Shown here: piece by piece, positions 7,286 to 15,075 of the stretch
Layout of the letters: each line of letters opens with the position of its first letter
Position numbering within the stretch: the first letter of the stretch is position 1
DNA from: Myxococcales bacterium
GTDB taxonomy: Bacteria > Myxococcota > Polyangia > Polyangiales > Polyangiaceae
Reading direction: 5' to 3'
Assembly (NCBI GenBank): GCA_020430865.1
Contig: JAGQIY010000265.1
Span: forward strand, 1-17,993
DNA length: 17,993 nt
Translations under genes and position numbers: made by a program
Notes under the pieces: model-generated
Seen by the model: the letters and a program-made list of their open reading frames with translations, nothing else
The model's database searches: none
Told to the model about the DNA's origin: nothing

Positions 7286-8185
7286 TCATGTCCTCGTACC
7301 GTCGCTGCGGGCGCGGGCCTGCGCGCCGAGAGCGCTGTCGAGGGCTTGTTCCAGGTGTTCGCGGGCTTCCGTTGCCGCACGGACCGACCAGGTGTGGATC
7401 TCGATGCAGTAGCGGCGGTTCTCGACGTCGTCCTCGATCAGCTCCACGGGGGACCCGGGGACCCGGTACGGGGAGAGCACGGCCACGCGGCGGCTGAGCT
7501 CCAGCTGCTCGCGGTGCTGGGGCGCTGGCGCCGGGATGCGCACGCGAACTGGCTCGCTGTTCTTTGCGTGCTCGACGGTGAGCACCTCTTCCATCAGCAG
7601 GCGGTTGGGCACGAACAGCGTGGCGCCGTCACCGCGCCGCAGGTGCAGCTGGGCGAGGCCCACCTCGCGCACGGTGCCGCTGTGGTTGGCGATGTGGATG
7701 CGGTCTCCGTGCCGCAGTCGTCGCCGCAACAGCAGGCTGAGGCCAACGAGGACGCTCGGCAGCTGGCGCGCGTAGGCAGCAGCGAGCAGCAGGATGGCCG
7801 CGAGCAGCGTGAAGGTGAGCAGGATGGGCGCGAGGCTCGCGATGCGTCGCAGCACGAAGAGCACGACCACGGCGACCAGCGCCACCCGCACCGCGGTCGC
7901 TGTCGTCTCGAGTCTCCGTGAGCTGTCGAGGCCGAGGCGCCAGACGACGTGAACCGCTCGGCGGATCCCCCGCAGGATGACCCACACCAACGCGAGACCG
8001 ATGCCGCTGAGGAGCAGGCTGCGCAGGTCGAGCAGGCCTCGCAGCTCGCCTACCTCGCGCACGACGGCGTCACCGAACTCGACGCTCGCGCCCTCGGCGC
8101 CGCTGGCGCCGGAGCAACCGAAGAGACTGCAGCTGAGCGCCAGCACGCCCAGCCAGAGCATCCGTGCAGGAAGGCGCCGATTCAC
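7286..8185 (-). CDS. MscS-family mechanosensitive ion channel with N-terminal lipobox-like signal
   Basis: A 299-residue MscS-like channel, last gene of the antiporter operon. After a signal sequence (MLWLGVLALSCSLFGCSG, Cys24 in a lipobox-like LFGC) come membrane segments at about 59-76, 99-115 and 117-138. The pore helix and beta domain read LPSVLVGLSLLLRRRLRHGD (142-161), RIHIANHSGTVREVGLAQL (162-180) and GATLFVPNRLL (187-197), the normal MscS order. A soluble alpha/beta region follows (210-285). The GTG at 8185 overlaps the TGA of the upstream fusion gene by 4 nt (GTGA). The frame remains open further upstream, but that sequence is antisense-like low complexity inside the neighbour's coding DNA, so I reject it. 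The channel would release osmolytes or ions under membrane tension. Its coupling to antiporters suggests shared control of turgor or ion balance. Confidence 0.85.
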   Translation of the reverse strand: MNRRLPARMLWLGVLALSCSLFGCSGASGAEGASVEFGDAVVREVGELRGLLDLRSLLLSGIGLALVWVILRGIRRAVHVVWRLGLDSSRRLETTATAVRVALVAVVVLFVLRRIASLAPILLTFTLLAAILLLAAAYARQLPSVLVGLSLLLRRRLRHGDRIHIANHSGTVREVGLAQLHLRRGDGATLFVPNRLLMEEVLTVEHAKNSEPVRVRIPAPAPQHREQLELSRRVAVLSPYRVPGSPVELIEDDVENRRYCIEIHTWSVRAATEAREHLEQALDSALGAQARARSDGTRT

Positions 8186-11100
8186 GACCGCGCCCCCAGC
8201 TTCTCGAGGGCCTGCAAGATCGCCGGGCGCACCGCCTGAGGCACGCCGAGGGGCGAACTCGGGTGGTTCAGCGGTTCGAGCAGGCCGGCTGCCGTCAGGA
8301 AGTGGACGTGGCGCGCCATTTCCGCGCGGTTCAGTGTCAGGGCACGGGCGAGTTCGCTCTCGTCCTGGGGGCCGAAGCGCATCACCTGGACCAGCGTGGC
8401 GATCTCGGTCGGCTCCATGCGCTGGATGAACGGCAGCCCCAGGCTCAGTCCGAGATCGATCGAGGGCTTCACGCTCCCGCTGGGCGTCACCTCGCAGCCG
8501 TGGGCCCACAGGGCCACGGCGCGACCGATGCTGCCGCCGCTGGCTCGTGCGAGCATGCCAAAGAAGACCTCCTGCTCGTTGGTGCGCTGCACGCGGGCGA
8601 TCCAGCGCGTTGCGAACGTCGTGGGGTAGGTGATCTCGCGCCCGCTCAACGCGTGGCGACGCAGGATGGCCTCGTCGAGCTCCTTGCCGGTGAGCGGCTT
8701 GAGTTGAATCACTCGCCGCACGACCTGGGGGATTGGCACCAGCTCCTGCAGCACCGCGAGCGCGCCTCGCTCGATCGACATCACCCAGTTGGTGTGGGCG
8801 CGAGTGCGCACCACGAAGTCCAGGAAGCGGTCGAGCTGCCGTAGCCCCTCGGCGTCCGCCTTGAACCATTGCTCGAGGTCGTCGATCAGCACCGTGGTGC
8901 GCTCACGCGCGAGCGCCGCCCCGAGCGGCCCCATGCTTGGTTTCACGCCCAGCTCGATGGCGAGTGCGCCGAAGATCCCGACTGCGCGGCGCCACTCCAG
9001 GGGTTCTGGTCGAATGATGCGCGGGGCGTGCAGCTCCAGTTCCATGAGGTTGAGCAGCGAGGTGCGGCCGGAGCCGTGCTCGCCAACCAGGAGCAGGTTC
9101 CCTGGTGCTCCATCGAGCCATTCGCCCTCCTGACGTAGTGCTTCTTCCAATTCCGTGCGGTAAGCTGTGAAGAGCCGATGTTCGGTCGCTGGGGCCGCGG
9201 AGAAGAGGCGCTGGTACTCGTGGGGCAGGTGCTCCGCCGGCCTCCAGCGCGCCGCGTACTCCTTGATCGCGGCGGCGTCGAAGCTGTCGTCTTGATAGCG
9301 AGCCCGCACATCGCGTCCGAGCTGGCTGCCCAGCGCCTCGCGGTAGATCCTCAGCGCTCGCTCTTGCCAGTCGGAGAGCTTCCGTCGCACGGGCGCGACC
9401 AGTTGCTGGACGCGGTCGAGCAGCAGCTTTCCTGCTTGGGACTCGGTGCTGGTCGTCGCCATACCGGAGCGCTCCAGCAGACGATTGAAGCTCTTCTCCG
9501 CGAGCGCCTCGAGCCCATCTCGAGCCGAGGTGATGTCGCGCTCGAGAGCCTTGCGCTGGCCTTCCAGGCGGCTCAGCGCTCGGTCCAGCTGTTCGAGGGT
9601 CGCGTGCTGGCTCTCGGCTTCGTCGGTCTCCAGCACCGCGAGGGCGATCTCTCGCGCTTCACGCAGCCTCGCGGCGGTGTCCACGACGGTCGCGGCTACC
9701 TCACGCAGGTTGGCGTCGGAGCTCGGAAGCAGGTCCTGTAGCAGCGTGGAGCGCGTCTCTCGCTGGAGCGCGAAGCGACGGCCTCGTGAGTCGGCGGGCG
9801 AGTACGGGCGACCGGGATCGAACTTCGTGCGAGGGATCTCCAGCTCCGTGGGCAACTTCTCGATTTCCGCACGGAGCTCGAGCGCGACGGTGTGCATGGA
9901 AGCCGAAGCACGGAAGCGAGCGGCGCAGGCTTCGAGTTCTGCTTGCTCGTCGTCATCGAACGCCTCTCGGGCGGCGACGGCCAGCCGCTGACGCTCCTCG
10001 TCGTCGAAGTCGACCTCTTCGGTTCGGCGTCTCACTTCGCTGAGGCGTCGCTCGACGGCCGCGAGGACTTGCTCGACGCCGCCGAGGGAGACGGTCGCGG
10101 GATCGATGACCGAGTCCTGCAGCGCCGTCTCGTACACGTTGCGCAGGTGTTGGACGCGCCGCGCGAGCTCCACTTCGGCCTCGCAGAGCTTGGCCAGTCG
10201 GCCCCAGTCCTCGGGATCGCGCTCCAGCACTCGGAGCGCTTCCTTCACCTGACCGTCGACCGCCGAGACCCGGATCTTCGCGGCGGGAAGCTCCGGTCCG
10301 CCCGCCTTGCGTAGCATCTCCGCGAGCTGCTCGACACCATCGATGAGGGCCCCGTGGAGCTCCGCATCGAAGCTCTGGCGCGCCATCTGGATACGCAGCT
10401 CGACCTCGCGCCGCGCTCCTTCAGCGTCCTGCTTGCCGGCGGATACGGCCTCGATTTCCGCAAGGATTCCAAGCTCGCAGCGAGACCAGGCCGCGAGTTG
10501 CTCGGCAACGAAGCTGCCGAGACGCGCTTCGAGCGCCACCCGTGCAGCAGCTTGCAGGGGGACCCGCCGCGAGTTGCTCGAGAGGCGCAGCTTCACCGCG
10601 GCTCGCTTGCGCAGTCGGCGGAGCTTCAGCAGGAGGGGGTCCTCCTTCTTCAGCTGCACGTGCTGGCGCGACAGGGCGGCGTCCACCATCTCGGGTAGCT
10701 CGCGGAGGGCGCCCCGGAACTCCGCGAAGAGCGCGCTCAGGAGCTCGGCCTTGCGGGTCGCCGGAAAGAGCGACTCCTCGTCTTGCGGCTCGTGGTCCTG
10801 ATCCGCGAGCCGGGTGTTGGCGCGTTCGAGCTGGCGCTCCGCCCACTCCGCCAGCGTGGTCTCCCGGAAGTGCCTGCCCTGACTCTCCAGCTGGGAGTAG
10901 AGGTGGGTCGCTGGAATGGCGAGGGCTTCGGCGCCGATGGCGTTGAGCGCCTCACGCAGGCGCTCACGCGCCTCCCCAGCCGGTAGCAGAGCAGTCTCGG
11001 CGAGCGGTCGCGTTGCGGGCGCCTCGGTGGCTTCTCCCGGGGTCGCTCCCACCTCACCGGCGGCCTTCAGTGCGCGCTTGAGCGTAATGGGGCCCAGCAG

Positions 11101-12312
11101 AAGGTTCACCGCAACCACTGCCATGCCGGTCCCACGGACGCTGCTCGAGATCTCGGGCAGCGCGTTGGCGGCGACGCCGACCAGACCCAGCGTGACGCCA
11201 GCTTGCGGCAAGTACGCTAGCCAGGCCTGACTACGCACCACGTCGCCTTCGCCACCCACGGCGCCGCCGAGCCGAGAGGCGATGACGTACGTGACGGCGC
11301 GCGCGGCACACAGCGCCAGCGCCAGTGGGAACACCGTGTAGGTCACCACCAGATCGATGCGCGCGCCGGCGATGGTGAAGAAGACGATGAAGACCGGGAG
11401 CGCCACCATCTCCACGGCTTCGAGCAGGTCGTGCTCGTAGCGAGAGAAGTTGCGCACCACGAAGCCCGCAGCGATGAACACGAGGAGCAGGTCCAGGTGC
11501 AGCTGCTTCAGCACCTCGGCGACGACCACGATCATGCCAGCGACGAAGAGCAACATCTCCGCACGGATGAAGCGTATGTACAGGATCAGCAGCAGGCCCA
11601 GGACCGCGCCGATGCCCAGCTCCTCCGCGATGTGCAGGAGAACGTGCGAGTCGCTCGTGGCTTCGGGGGAGAGCAAGCCCTTGGCGACGCCGATTGCGAC
11701 CGCCAGAGACACCACCACGACCAGATCCTTGAGCACCGCTGCGCCCAGCACGATGTCAGAGAGCCGACCCTTCGCGCGGTTCTCATTGATGATGGCGAGT
11801 GCGATCGCGGGCGAGGTGCCGATAGACAGCGTGCCCATGATCAACGCCAGCGCGATCAGGGGCTTGCCGCTTGCGATGTCCAGCACCCCCATCCAGCTCT
11901 GCGCCAGGTACAGCGTCCCGCCGACCAGCACGACACCCAGCAGGATCTTGACCACGATGGTCGCGGCGAGGGTCTTCCAGATCTTGCCTATCTGTCTGGC
12001 GTCCAGCTCCAGCCCGGCGCCCAGGGCGATCAGGCCGAGGGCGAGGTTGTTGAACATCGTCATGTCCTCGACGACGCGTGCTGACAGGATGTTCGAGACG
12101 TAGGGGCCCAACAGGGCGCCGCCGATGATATAGCCGGTGACGCGCGGAAACGACATCGCCGAACCGATCTCGGCGATCGTGAAGGCGGCGAGCACCACGA
12201 AGCCGATGGCGGCGAGGGTCAGCGGATCGCTCGCGCCGGGCGGGTCCGCCTTGAGCGCCTTGAGGCCAAGCATCAGCCCCAGCAACACGAAGAGTACGAG
12301 CGCGCGTCTCAT
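8182..12312 (-). CDS. CPA2-type cation/proton antiporter fused to helical region, P-loop ATPase and winged helix
   Basis: A 1376-residue fusion. Residues 1-415 form a CPA2 antiporter domain with about 12-13 membrane segments; landmarks are GYIIGGALLGPYVSN (60-74), LIALGAGLELD (94-104), GTLSIGTSPAIALAI (160-174) and VLGAAVLKDLVVVV (188-201), where Asp196 occupies the ion-binding position. Residues 420-1040 are charged, soluble and mostly helical with coiled-coil character. From 1041 there is a P-loop NTPase: Walker A GEHGSGRTS (1077-1085), Walker B TTVLIDDLEQW (1139-1149), a sensor-like NWVMSIER (1175-1182) and an LKPLTGKELDEAILRRH block (1204-1220). The end (about 1300-1350) resembles a winged helix (ELARALTLNRAEMARHVHFL). 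Normal KefB-like antiporters are 400-650 residues and carry RCK domains instead. The ATG at 12312 overlaps the previous TGA by 4 nt and has GGAGG at 12320-12324. The ATPase may gate transport by nucleotide or stress state. Confidence 0.85.
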   Translation of the reverse strand: MRRALVLFVLLGLMLGLKALKADPPGASDPLTLAAIGFVVLAAFTIAEIGSAMSFPRVTGYIIGGALLGPYVSNILSARVVEDMTMFNNLALGLIALGAGLELDARQIGKIWKTLAATIVVKILLGVVLVGGTLYLAQSWMGVLDIASGKPLIALALIMGTLSIGTSPAIALAIINENRAKGRLSDIVLGAAVLKDLVVVVSLAVAIGVAKGLLSPEATSDSHVLLHIAEELGIGAVLGLLLILYIRFIRAEMLLFVAGMIVVVAEVLKQLHLDLLLVFIAAGFVVRNFSRYEHDLLEAVEMVALPVFIVFFTIAGARIDLVVTYTVFPLALALCAARAVTYVIASRLGGAVGGEGDVVRSQAWLAYLPQAGVTLGLVGVAANALPEISSSVRGTGMAVVAVNLLLGPITLKRALKAAGEVGATPGEATEAPATRPLAETALLPAGEARERLREALNAIGAEALAIPATHLYSQLESQGRHFRETTLAEWAERQLERANTRLADQDHEPQDEESLFPATRKAELLSALFAEFRGALRELPEMVDAALSRQHVQLKKEDPLLLKLRRLRKRAAVKLRLSSNSRRVPLQAAARVALEARLGSFVAEQLAAWSRCELGILAEIEAVSAGKQDAEGARREVELRIQMARQSFDAELHGALIDGVEQLAEMLRKAGGPELPAAKIRVSAVDGQVKEALRVLERDPEDWGRLAKLCEAEVELARRVQHLRNVYETALQDSVIDPATVSLGGVEQVLAAVERRLSEVRRRTEEVDFDDEERQRLAVAAREAFDDDEQAELEACAARFRASASMHTVALELRAEIEKLPTELEIPRTKFDPGRPYSPADSRGRRFALQRETRSTLLQDLLPSSDANLREVAATVVDTAARLREAREIALAVLETDEAESQHATLEQLDRALSRLEGQRKALERDITSARDGLEALAEKSFNRLLERSGMATTSTESQAGKLLLDRVQQLVAPVRRKLSDWQERALRIYREALGSQLGRDVRARYQDDSFDAAAIKEYAARWRPAEHLPHEYQRLFSAAPATEHRLFTAYRTELEEALRQEGEWLDGAPGNLLLVGEHGSGRTSLLNLMELELHAPRIIRPEPLEWRRAVGIFGALAIELGVKPSMGPLGAALARERTTVLIDDLEQWFKADAEGLRQLDRFLDFVVRTRAHTNWVMSIERGALAVLQELVPIPQVVRRVIQLKPLTGKELDEAILRRHALSGREITYPTTFATRWIARVQRTNEQEVFFGMLARASGGSIGRAVALWAHGCEVTPSGSVKPSIDLGLSLGLPFIQRMEPTEIATLVQVMRFGPQDESELARALTLNRAEMARHVHFLTAAGLLEPLNHPSSPLGVPQAVRPAILQALEKLGARS

Positions 12313-13658
12313 CGGCTGCCCTCCTCCGTGGACTCCTGCGCTGACTCGGGCGCGGCGTGAGGAGCGTCGATCTCCGCGTCCGGGGCGGGCGGCGGGCTGC
12401 TCGGTGCAAGTCCGACGACCAGCTCACCAGCGTCGGTGAGCAAGGCCGTCAGTGCACGTCGGCTGAAGAGGTCGCTGACCAGGGTGCCGATCAGCACCGT
12501 GTTGAGCACCACCGCAGCCCACTCGGGGAAACGCTGAGCGAGGTTGAGCGCGATCGCCACCGCGAGGCTGCCGTGGCTGATCAGACCGTTGCCCAGGCGC
12601 AAGGTCTCCAGCTTGGGCTCGAGCACGCTGCGGGCGGCGATCCGGGTGAAGATGCGGCGTAGCAGCCACCGCCCCACGGCGTAGGCGATGGGGAGCAACC
12701 ACAGCGCTCCCCCCACGGGTTGCCACAGCGCTCCGGCGAAGATCAGCACCAGGACGAACAACGGGTGCTGTAGGCGGTCCAGCTGTTCACGCACACCATC
12801 GGCGTGATCCGAGGTGTTGGCCACGACCACGCCGGCCAGCAGATTGACGAACAGGGGTGAAATCCCGAGCGCCGAACCCACACCGGAGGCGAAGATCACC
12901 AGGCCGACCGCGGCCAGGAAGATGCGGCTGGGCTCGTTCTCCCGACCGATGAACAGCGTGAACAGCAGACCGCAGATGATGCCGAGGCACCCAGCGGCGA
13001 CGCTCCACTCCACCACTGTCATCGAGAAGCGGTTGGCCTGACTGGTGGCGCGCGTCGCCGCGAGCACCAGCCCCAGCACGACGATGCCGGTGATCTGACT
13101 GGCGCGGGCGCTCGCCTGCAGGAAGTCGCCGACGCGTCCGGGGCGGTTGCCGCGCAGCGTGCGCACCGCCTGCACCGAGCTCACCACGGCACAGGCTGCC
13201 AGACCGAGCGCCAGCCACAGGCTGTTGGACTCGACGTGCACCGCGAGCGCCTTTCCGCTGTAGCGCACGACGCTGCGGTCGATGACGAAGTCGCTCTCGG
13301 CGCCGAAGGGGGGCACGAGCCAATCGAGTACGGGCAAGATCAGCAGCGTGAAGCCGATCAAGACGGTGATCGAAGCGAAGAACGCCGCCGGGCCGAACCC
13401 CTTGGAGCGCAGGGTCTTATCCGCGCGGATGCCGAGGACGAAGCCGAGCAGGCCGAGCAGCAAGCTGAAGAACGGCTGCAGGTGCGTCAGGGCCTCTCGG
13501 GTGAGCAGCGACCAGCCGAGGGCGGGGCCGATCGCGACGCCGACCAGCATGTACTCCACCGCCGAGAGCGTCGCGAAGCGCGAGGTGAAGCGCTGAAGCA
13601 GGTGCCCAACCACGAAGGAGAACACCACGATCAGCACCAGCAGGACGGCCAGACTCAC
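12309..13658 (-). CDS. CPA-family antiporter-like membrane protein, probably lacking the ion-binding Asp
   Basis: About 449 residues with roughly 12 membrane segments. The antiporter pattern is clear: VEYMLVGVAIGPALGW early in the protein, FSLLLGLLGFVLGIRADK next, LGISPLFVNLLAGVVVANTS in the middle, then PLFVLVLIFAGALWQPVGG, and NLAQRFPEWAAVVLNTVLIG near the end. In the segment where CPA2 antiporters have QD, this protein reads ARASQITGIVVLGLVLA with no acidic residue, so it may not carry ions alone. The last 45 residues are Pro/Ala/Glu-rich and cytoplasmic-looking. The start is taken as GTG 13658 because it overlaps the previous TGA (GTGA) and has GGAGG 7 nt upstream. An ATG at 13682 would add eight residues but has no good site. 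Its stop overlaps the ATG of the antiporter-ATPase fusion, so the two proteins are probably made in step and may pair. Confidence 0.75.
   Translation of the reverse strand: MSLAVLLVLIVVFSFVVGHLLQRFTSRFATLSAVEYMLVGVAIGPALGWSLLTREALTHLQPFFSLLLGLLGFVLGIRADKTLRSKGFGPAAFFASITVLIGFTLLILPVLDWLVPPFGAESDFVIDRSVVRYSGKALAVHVESNSLWLALGLAACAVVSSVQAVRTLRGNRPGRVGDFLQASARASQITGIVVLGLVLAATRATSQANRFSMTVVEWSVAAGCLGIICGLLFTLFIGRENEPSRIFLAAVGLVIFASGVGSALGISPLFVNLLAGVVVANTSDHADGVREQLDRLQHPLFVLVLIFAGALWQPVGGALWLLPIAYAVGRWLLRRIFTRIAARSVLEPKLETLRLGNGLISHGSLAVAIALNLAQRFPEWAAVVLNTVLIGTLVSDLFSRRALTALLTDAGELVVGLAPSSPPPAPDAEIDAPHAAPESAQESTEEGSR
12320..12324 (-). promoter_or_regulatory. Ribosome binding site for the antiporter-ATPase fusion
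   Basis: The minus strand reads GGAGGAGGGCAGCCG and then ATG at 12312. The GGAGG is 7 nt before the start and lies inside the end of the upstream antiporter gene, so both termination-reinitiation and independent initiation are possible. Confidence 0.65.
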
Positions 13659-15070
13659 GGCTTGTCCTCCGGCGCTTTCCATTTTCCGTCGCGCCAGCCG
13701 AGCCAGGCCAGCGCGGCGCTATGCGCGACGTAGCCGTCTCGCTTCCCGAGCACCGCGACGCCGATTTGCTCATCCTTCGGCACTTGCTTCGCACCCCAGG
13801 TGGCGGCGATCCGGGCGGAGCGCGTGAGGGCGAGTCGATCGTAGACTCGACGCGCTAGCCCGAGCTCCACGATCAACTCGCCTCGACCAGTGACGGCCAC
13901 TGCCCCATGGGGCCCGACGAAGATCCCCGCGCCGTATATCGGCACGTCACCGATGCGTCCGGGCAACGCGAGCGGCGGACCTCCGGAGCTGGCGGCGACC
14001 GCGAAGCGATCGTTGGCGTCGCGGATCAGCACCGCGACCGTGTCGGACGGGGCAGGCGCAGCCGAGCTCGGAGGCTTGGGAGCGGAGCTTGGCGGGTTGG
14101 GGCTTGGTGGCTTGGGGTTTGGTGGCTTGGGGTTTGGTGGCTTGGGCGGCAGAGCAGGGGGCGATTGGGGCGCCGTGCCGGAGGAGGGCGCGGCGCTCGC
14201 GCTGGGCGCTACCGGCGCTGACCCATCAGCGCCAGCGTCTCCCACCAGCGCGTCCGCCTGGGCGTCTCCAGCGTCGGTTGCCGCGCCCGCTTCGCCGAGC
14301 TGCGCGTCGCTTGCGGCGTCGACCAGCACCAGTCCGCCGTCTCGCAGTTCCGGGTCGACGTAGGTGGCCCAGGGCAGGCGTTGCCAGGGCGCGCCCGCGT
14401 CGGCGAGAGCAGCCTTGATTGCCGTACGGTAAAGCTCCTGCTGGAGGTCCTGGGGTGCCGGCTCGGTCATGATCCCGACACGAGCGGCGAAGTCGCGCGC
14501 CCAGAACCCCGACAGCACCGGGGTGGGGGCGCCCAGGAGCTTCTCGGCAACGAGCACCGGGTTCTTCACGCCTTCCACTGCGGCGACCGCTGCGAAGTGT
14601 GCGACGCCGTCTTCATCGAGCACCATCACGGCAGCGTCGCCTTCAGCCGTGCGACCGTCGATGCGCAGATTGACGCCGGTGCCAGCGTTCAGCCTCGGGT
14701 CGTCCTCCAGCACCACCACCCCAGCGACGGCGGCGGAGCCCGCGTTCTCCTCCGTCGACAGCGATGCGAGTGCCGCGCGGATAGCGTCGTGCAGCGTCGT
14801 CTCGGCTGCGGCGTCAGTGCCCAGACCGGCGAAGGCCAGGGCCTCGGAGCCCTCGGGAGGTGGCTCGGCGTCGGGGATCGTCGCTGGAGCTTCCGCTGCG
14901 GCGTCGGCCACGCTGGCTACCGAAGCCGTGGGAGCGCTGGATGGGGCGATGCTCGCGCTCGAACTCGGAGCGGGGGGCACGTCGTCGCGGATCCTGCAGC
15001 CCACGCAGCCGAGCAGAAGGGCGGTGGTGGCGCACCAGCGACCGAGCGCGAACCACCGAACCGGCTGCAA
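13655..15070 (-). CDS. Lipoprotein isoaspartyl peptidase/L-asparaginase-like protein (Ntn hydrolase, T2 family)
   Basis: A 471-residue secreted protein. A signal sequence (WFALGRWCATTALLLGCVGC, lipobox Cys22 or Cys25) is followed by a Ser/Ala/Pro/Asp linker. The alpha half of a type T2 asparaginase is clear: VVLEDDPRLNAGTG (119-132), GDAAVMVLDEDGVAHFAAVA (144-163) and VKNPVLVAEKLL (168-179). The beta half begins with DTVAVLIRDAN, giving Thr344 as likely nucleophile and Asp-Thr as autocleavage site, then ASSGG, LPGRIGDVPIYGAG (Arg372, Asp375) and VTGRGE (Thr394), all positions important for substrate in the family. Directly before the nucleophile lies a long Pro/Ser/Lys linker with PKPPN repeats, absent from typical members. 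The TTG at 15070 with GGAGG at 15076-15080 puts the signal peptide at the start; the ATG at 15115 has no ribosome site. First gene of the antiporter operon. Confidence 0.8.
   Translation of the reverse strand: MQPVRWFALGRWCATTALLLGCVGCRIRDDVPPAPSSSASIAPSSAPTASVASVADAAAEAPATIPDAEPPPEGSEALAFAGLGTDAAAETTLHDAIRAALASLSTEENAGSAAVAGVVVLEDDPRLNAGTGVNLRIDGRTAEGDAAVMVLDEDGVAHFAAVAAVEGVKNPVLVAEKLLGAPTPVLSGFWARDFAARVGIMTEPAPQDLQQELYRTAIKAALADAGAPWQRLPWATYVDPELRDGGLVLVDAASDAQLGEAGAATDAGDAQADALVGDAGADGSAPVAPSASAAPSSGTAPQSPPALPPKPPNPKPPNPKPPSPNPPSSAPKPPSSAAPAPSDTVAVLIRDANDRFAVAASSGGPPLALPGRIGDVPIYGAGIFVGPHGAVAVTGRGELIVELGLARRVYDRLALTRSARIAATWGAKQVPKDEQIGVAVLGKRDGYVAHSAALAWLGWRDGKWKAPEDKP
13666..13670 (-). 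promoter_or_regulatory. Ribosome binding site deciding the GTG start at 13658
   Basis: GGAGG stands 7 nt before the GTG at 13658 on the minus strand, inside the last codons of the asparaginase-like gene. It favours this start over the in-frame ATG at 13682, which is preceded only by GACGGAAA. Confidence 0.65.
14101..14145. repeat. Three tandem 15-bp repeats coding a PKPPN linker
   Basis: Three 15-nt units lie at 14101-14115, 14116-14130 and 14131-14145. Units two and three are identical (GGTTTGGTGGCTTGG) and the first differs at one base. On the minus strand they encode a repeating PPNPK-type motif in the linker just before the catalytic Thr of the asparaginase-like lipoprotein. Because the unit is a multiple of three, slippage would change linker length without a frameshift. 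Confidence 0.85.
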
Positions 15071-15075
15071 GTCAG

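Noticed and set aside
8186..8869. N-terminal extension of the MscS-like frame up to 8869
   Set aside because: The extra 228 residues are Arg/Ala/Gly/Pro-rich and overlap the ATPase end of the fusion gene in another frame. The GTG at 8185 with a 4-nt overlap and signal sequence is the natural start.
11431..12103. Two plus-strand frames of 217 residues each opposite the antiporter domain
   Set aside because: Their His/Gln/Asp-rich and Ser/Thr/Arg-rich compositions are the usual antisense images of membrane-protein coding sequence.
14092..14150. Short direct repeats considered as a CRISPR-like array
   Set aside because: Units are contiguous 15-mers without spacers, lie in coding frame and encode a Pro-rich linker.
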